DNA of 43,244 nucleotides from DATEEG01 sp035525055 (lineage in GTDB: Bacteria > Actinomycetota > Acidimicrobiia > Spongiisociales > ZC4RG35): NCBI GenBank assembly GCA_035525055.1, contig DATLEZ010000003.1, positions 1-43,244 of the forward strand, read 5' to 3'. Below, one piece after another: positions 41,138 to 43,244 of this stretch. The notes beneath the pieces were generated by a model, which was given only the letters and a program-made list of their open reading frames with translations, was not told the origin of the DNA and made no database searches. The translations under genes were made by a program, and so were the position numbers. Each line of letters starts with the position of its first letter. The stretch's first letter is position 1.

Positions 41138-42867
41138 CCATCCGCCGGCCACGCTCGGACCAGCCCCGGGACCTCGGTTTCACCCCTCAGCCGATGGTGG
41201 AGTGGCTGTCTCCTGGTGAGCTCCTCAAAGCCGCCTTGCGGGTGCTGCTGTCCGGAGTGTTCGGTGCCTATGCCGACAAGCGTGAGCTCCAGGGGGTCTG
41301 GGCCCATGGTGAGCCGCACGACTACTCGGACCGACCAGATCTTTGGATCGACTACGTGGCCGATGTCGCCGACGGCTTCGATGCCACCATGACCGTGGCC
41401 TCGACACTGGGGAGGGACGCCGTGGGGCTGTCCACCGAAGACGGGCAGGTGCACCCGACGAGACGTGGCGACATCCTCATCATGGGTGGAGACCAGGTCT
41501 ACCCGACCGCCGACTATCAGAACTACCGCAACCGGTTGATCGGCCCCTACCGGGCGGCGCTCCCCGCCGTCGAGGGCGACCGTCCCGACCTGTTTGCCAT
41601 CCCCGGGAACCACGACTGGTACGACGGGCTCACCTCATTCCTCCGTGTGTTCTGCCAGGAAGAGACGATCGGCGCCTGGCAGACCAGGCAGCGACGCAGC
41701 TACTTCGCCCTTCAATTGCCCCGCGGGTGGTGGCTGTGGGGCATCGACATCCAGTTCGAGTCGTATCTCGATGCATCCCAGCTCAACTACTTCAGCCAGG
41801 TGGTCGGGCCGCAGATGCAGAAGGGTGACTCGGTCATCCTGTGCTCGGCGTCACCGAGCTGGTTGCAGTCCAACATGGGTGAGCCCGATGCGTACGAGAA
41901 CATCGATCTTCTCGAGCGGGAGATCGTCACTCCCCGTGGCGCCAAGATCCGGCTCGCCATCTCGGGCGACAAGCACCACTACGCCCGGTACTACGAAGTC
42001 GATGGGGACGGTCAGAGGATCACCTCAGGGGGTGGCGGTGCCTACCTGTCGGCGACGCACCAACTCCCCGACGATATCGCCATACCGCCCGAGGACTCGA
42101 CAGATCTCAAGAAGTCGCCACCGGTCGACTACCGCCTCGCCACCACGTATCCGTCGAAGACCGCCTCACGGCGGCTGCGTTTCGGGGTGCTCCGGCTGCC
42201 GTGGCAGAACGGGTCGTTCTGGGGTCTCGTCGCCGTCGTCTACCTCATTGTCGGGTGGAGCGTGCTGCTGGGGCTGCGGCTACCGGGAGAGAACTTCGCC
42301 GACCTCCTGCGCACCACCAGCTGGAGCGCCCTACTCAGCGGGATGTTCGCCAGACCGGTCGGCTTCGTAATGGCAATCGGGCTGGTCGCCGGGCTCGCCG
42401 CATTCAACCGTTCGGCGAACGTCCGGAAACGGTGGGTGTTCGGCACCATCCACGCCGTCGCCCACCTCGTGCTCGTCCTCGGCACGATCTGGGTGTCCGC
42501 CTGGTTGCTCTCCGACCTGGCCGACCCACTCGTCGTCATCGGCAGCACCGTGCTGCTCGGCTTCGTGGGTGGGCTACTCGGCTCGTGGCTCGTCGCCGTG
42601 TACCTCCTCGTCGCCGATCACTTCCATAGCAACACGAACGAGCTGTACGCCGCCCAGCACATCGAGGGGTTCAACAACTTCGTGCGGATGCATTTCGCTC
42701 CCGACGGGAGCCTGACCATGTATCCCGTGCAGATCCAGGGCGTGGTCCGTTGGCTATTCCAGCCCGAGGGCGACGACTCGACCCCTTGGTTTTCTCCGAA
42801 GGGCGCCGCTCCGCGTCCGAAGCTGATAGAGCACCCGATCCGGATCGAGCCGTTGCGCCGCGGCTGA
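41134..42867 (+). CDS. Metallophosphoesterase with C-terminal membrane domain
   Basis: A 577-residue protein. The N-terminal calcineurin-like domain has GDQVYP (119-124), PGNHDWYDG (157-165) and SGDKHHYARY (277-286), the metal- and substrate-binding boxes in order; the first box (IDYVADVADGFD) is unusual. About 361-494 hold four hydrophobic segments (361-380, 402-423, 436-458, 466-494), and a conserved-looking soluble tail follows (HFHSNTNELYAAQHIEGFNNFVRMH). The start GTG overlaps the GMC stop by 4 bases. Substrate unknown. Confidence 0.83.
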   Translation: MTIRRPRSDQPRDLGFTPQPMVEWLSPGELLKAALRVLLSGVFGAYADKRELQGVWAHGEPHDYSDRPDLWIDYVADVADGFDATMTVASTLGRDAVGLSTEDGQVHPTRRGDILIMGGDQVYPTADYQNYRNRLIGPYRAALPAVEGDRPDLFAIPGNHDWYDGLTSFLRVFCQEETIGAWQTRQRRSYFALQLPRGWWLWGIDIQFESYLDASQLNYFSQVVGPQMQKGDSVILCSASPSWLQSNMGEPDAYENIDLLEREIVTPRGAKIRLAISGDKHHYARYYEVDGDGQRITSGGGGAYLSATHQLPDDIAIPPEDSTDLKKSPPVDYRLATTYPSKTASRRLRFGVLRLPWQNGSFWGLVAVVYLIVGWSVLLGLRLPGENFADLLRTTSWSALLSGMFARPVGFVMAIGLVAGLAAFNRSANVRKRWVFGTIHAVAHLVLVLGTIWVSAWLLSDLADPLVVIGSTVLLGFVGGLLGSWLVAVYLLVADHFHSNTNELYAAQHIEGFNNFVRMHFAPDGSLTMYPVQIQGVVRWLFQPEGDDSTPWFSPKGAAPRPKLIEHPIRIEPLRRG

Positions 42868-42880
42868 GAGGACCGGTCGG

Positions 42881-43244
42881 TCAGCCTGCGATCCGCCGTT
42901 GCTCGTCGAGGAACGTGTCGATGCGGGGGAACACGTCGATGGCGACGTCCTTGCCCATAAACGGGTCCTGGTGGCCGTACCCGGGGACGATCCACAACTG
43001 GTGGCGGCCGGGCACCATCGCCTCCAGTCGCTCGAAGCAAACGATGTTCGACTCGGCGAAGACCTTGTTGTCGTCACCGGTCATGAACAGCACCGGGGTC
43101 TCTACGTCCGGGGCGTAGCGCATGTAGTTGTCGGGGAGCCTGTCGTATGCGGGATCGTCCTTGTCGTACTTGACCGCCTGGCCTGCCCGCACCATCTTGT
43201 TGACGTGGCGGTAGTAGTTCATCGACGTGGCGCCGTACAGATCG
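42881..43244 (-). CDS. Alpha/beta hydrolase, C-terminal part (5' part outside window)
   Basis: The frame reads on past an internal ATG (43222) to the window edge with codons DLYGATS before it, so the gene is truncated and its start is outside. The visible 113-plus residues contain the acid region PVLFMTGDDNKVFAES and the catalytic-His region IVPGYGHQDPFMGKDVAIDVFPRIDTFL. The end of this hydrolase resembles the hydrolase partner of cholesterol-oxidase-like GMC proteins. It converges on the metallophosphoesterase, with a 13-base gap. Confidence 0.75.
   Translation of the reverse strand, partial: DLYGATSMNYYRHVNKMVRAGQAVKYDKDDPAYDRLPDNYMRYAPDVETPVLFMTGDDNKVFAESNIVCFERLEAMVPGRHQLWIVPGYGHQDPFMGKDVAIDVFPRIDTFLDEQRRIAG

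Overview
The window is a gene-dense, high-GC bacterial chromosome segment. I read it as an actinomycete-type (Actinomycetota) genome outside the mycobacteria, possibly from the Acidimicrobiia; the class is a guess. Three things support this. First, the gene order hisS - metallo-hydrolase - relA - apt - secF - secD - yajC ... ruvB - ruvA - ruvC - yebC - pdxT - pdxS - pimA - patA - pgsA ... thrS is the order I recall from Mycobacterium tuberculosis (about Rv2580c to Rv2614c). Second, there is a mycothiol synthase (mshD). Third, there is a phosphatidylinositol mannoside start-up cassette (PI synthase, PimA, PatA). Many neighbours overlap by 4 bases, which points to translational coupling.

Region 1 (1-20546, all minus strand) is conserved housekeeping. 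Read in the direction of transcription it holds: lipid mannosylation (pgsA-patA-pimA), vitamin B6 synthesis (pdxS-pdxT), yebC, Holliday-junction processing (ruvC-ruvA-ruvB), queuosine tRNA modification (queA-tgt), Sec translocase accessories (yajC-secD-secF), adenine salvage and the stringent response (apt, relA), a metallo-beta-lactamase-fold hydrolase, two aminoacyl-tRNA synthetases (hisS, aspS), rarA, and the first 21 codons of a lipoprotein that leaves the window. Non-coding highlights are a foldback element between ruvC and yebC, a motif-rich spacer between pdxS and pimA, and a long dyad between the metallo-hydrolase gene and hisS.

Region 2 (20622-26541) has an EF-G2-type GTPase gene and citrate synthase on the plus strand. 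They converge, across a strong hairpin, with thrS and a small membrane protein on the minus strand. This pair sits where mycobacteria keep pgsA next to a HIT-family gene and thrS.

Region 3 (26691-38250) is accessory and mixed in strand. It holds an aminoglycoside-phosphotransferase-fold protein that has lost its catalytic Asp, a tiny zinc-ribbon protein, mshD divergent from a patatin-like lipase, a KhtT/KhtU-type K+/H+ antiporter pair, a serine beta-lactamase-like hydrolase, a winged-helix (HTH_42) protein coupled to an acyl-CoA-dehydrogenase-like flavoprotein, a histidine kinase coupled to a cupredoxin lipoprotein, a DUF1905/YdeI-like protein, and a secreted alpha/beta hydrolase.

Region 4 (38251-43244) begins with a 490-base gene-poor spacer. 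It then carries a two-gene unit, a cholesterol-oxidase-like GMC flavoprotein with an extra C-terminal domain and a membrane-anchored metallophosphoesterase. This unit converges on an alpha/beta hydrolase cut off by the window end. It is the most system-like uncharacterised cluster here. I found no CRISPR array, tRNA, rRNA, transposase or classical defence locus.
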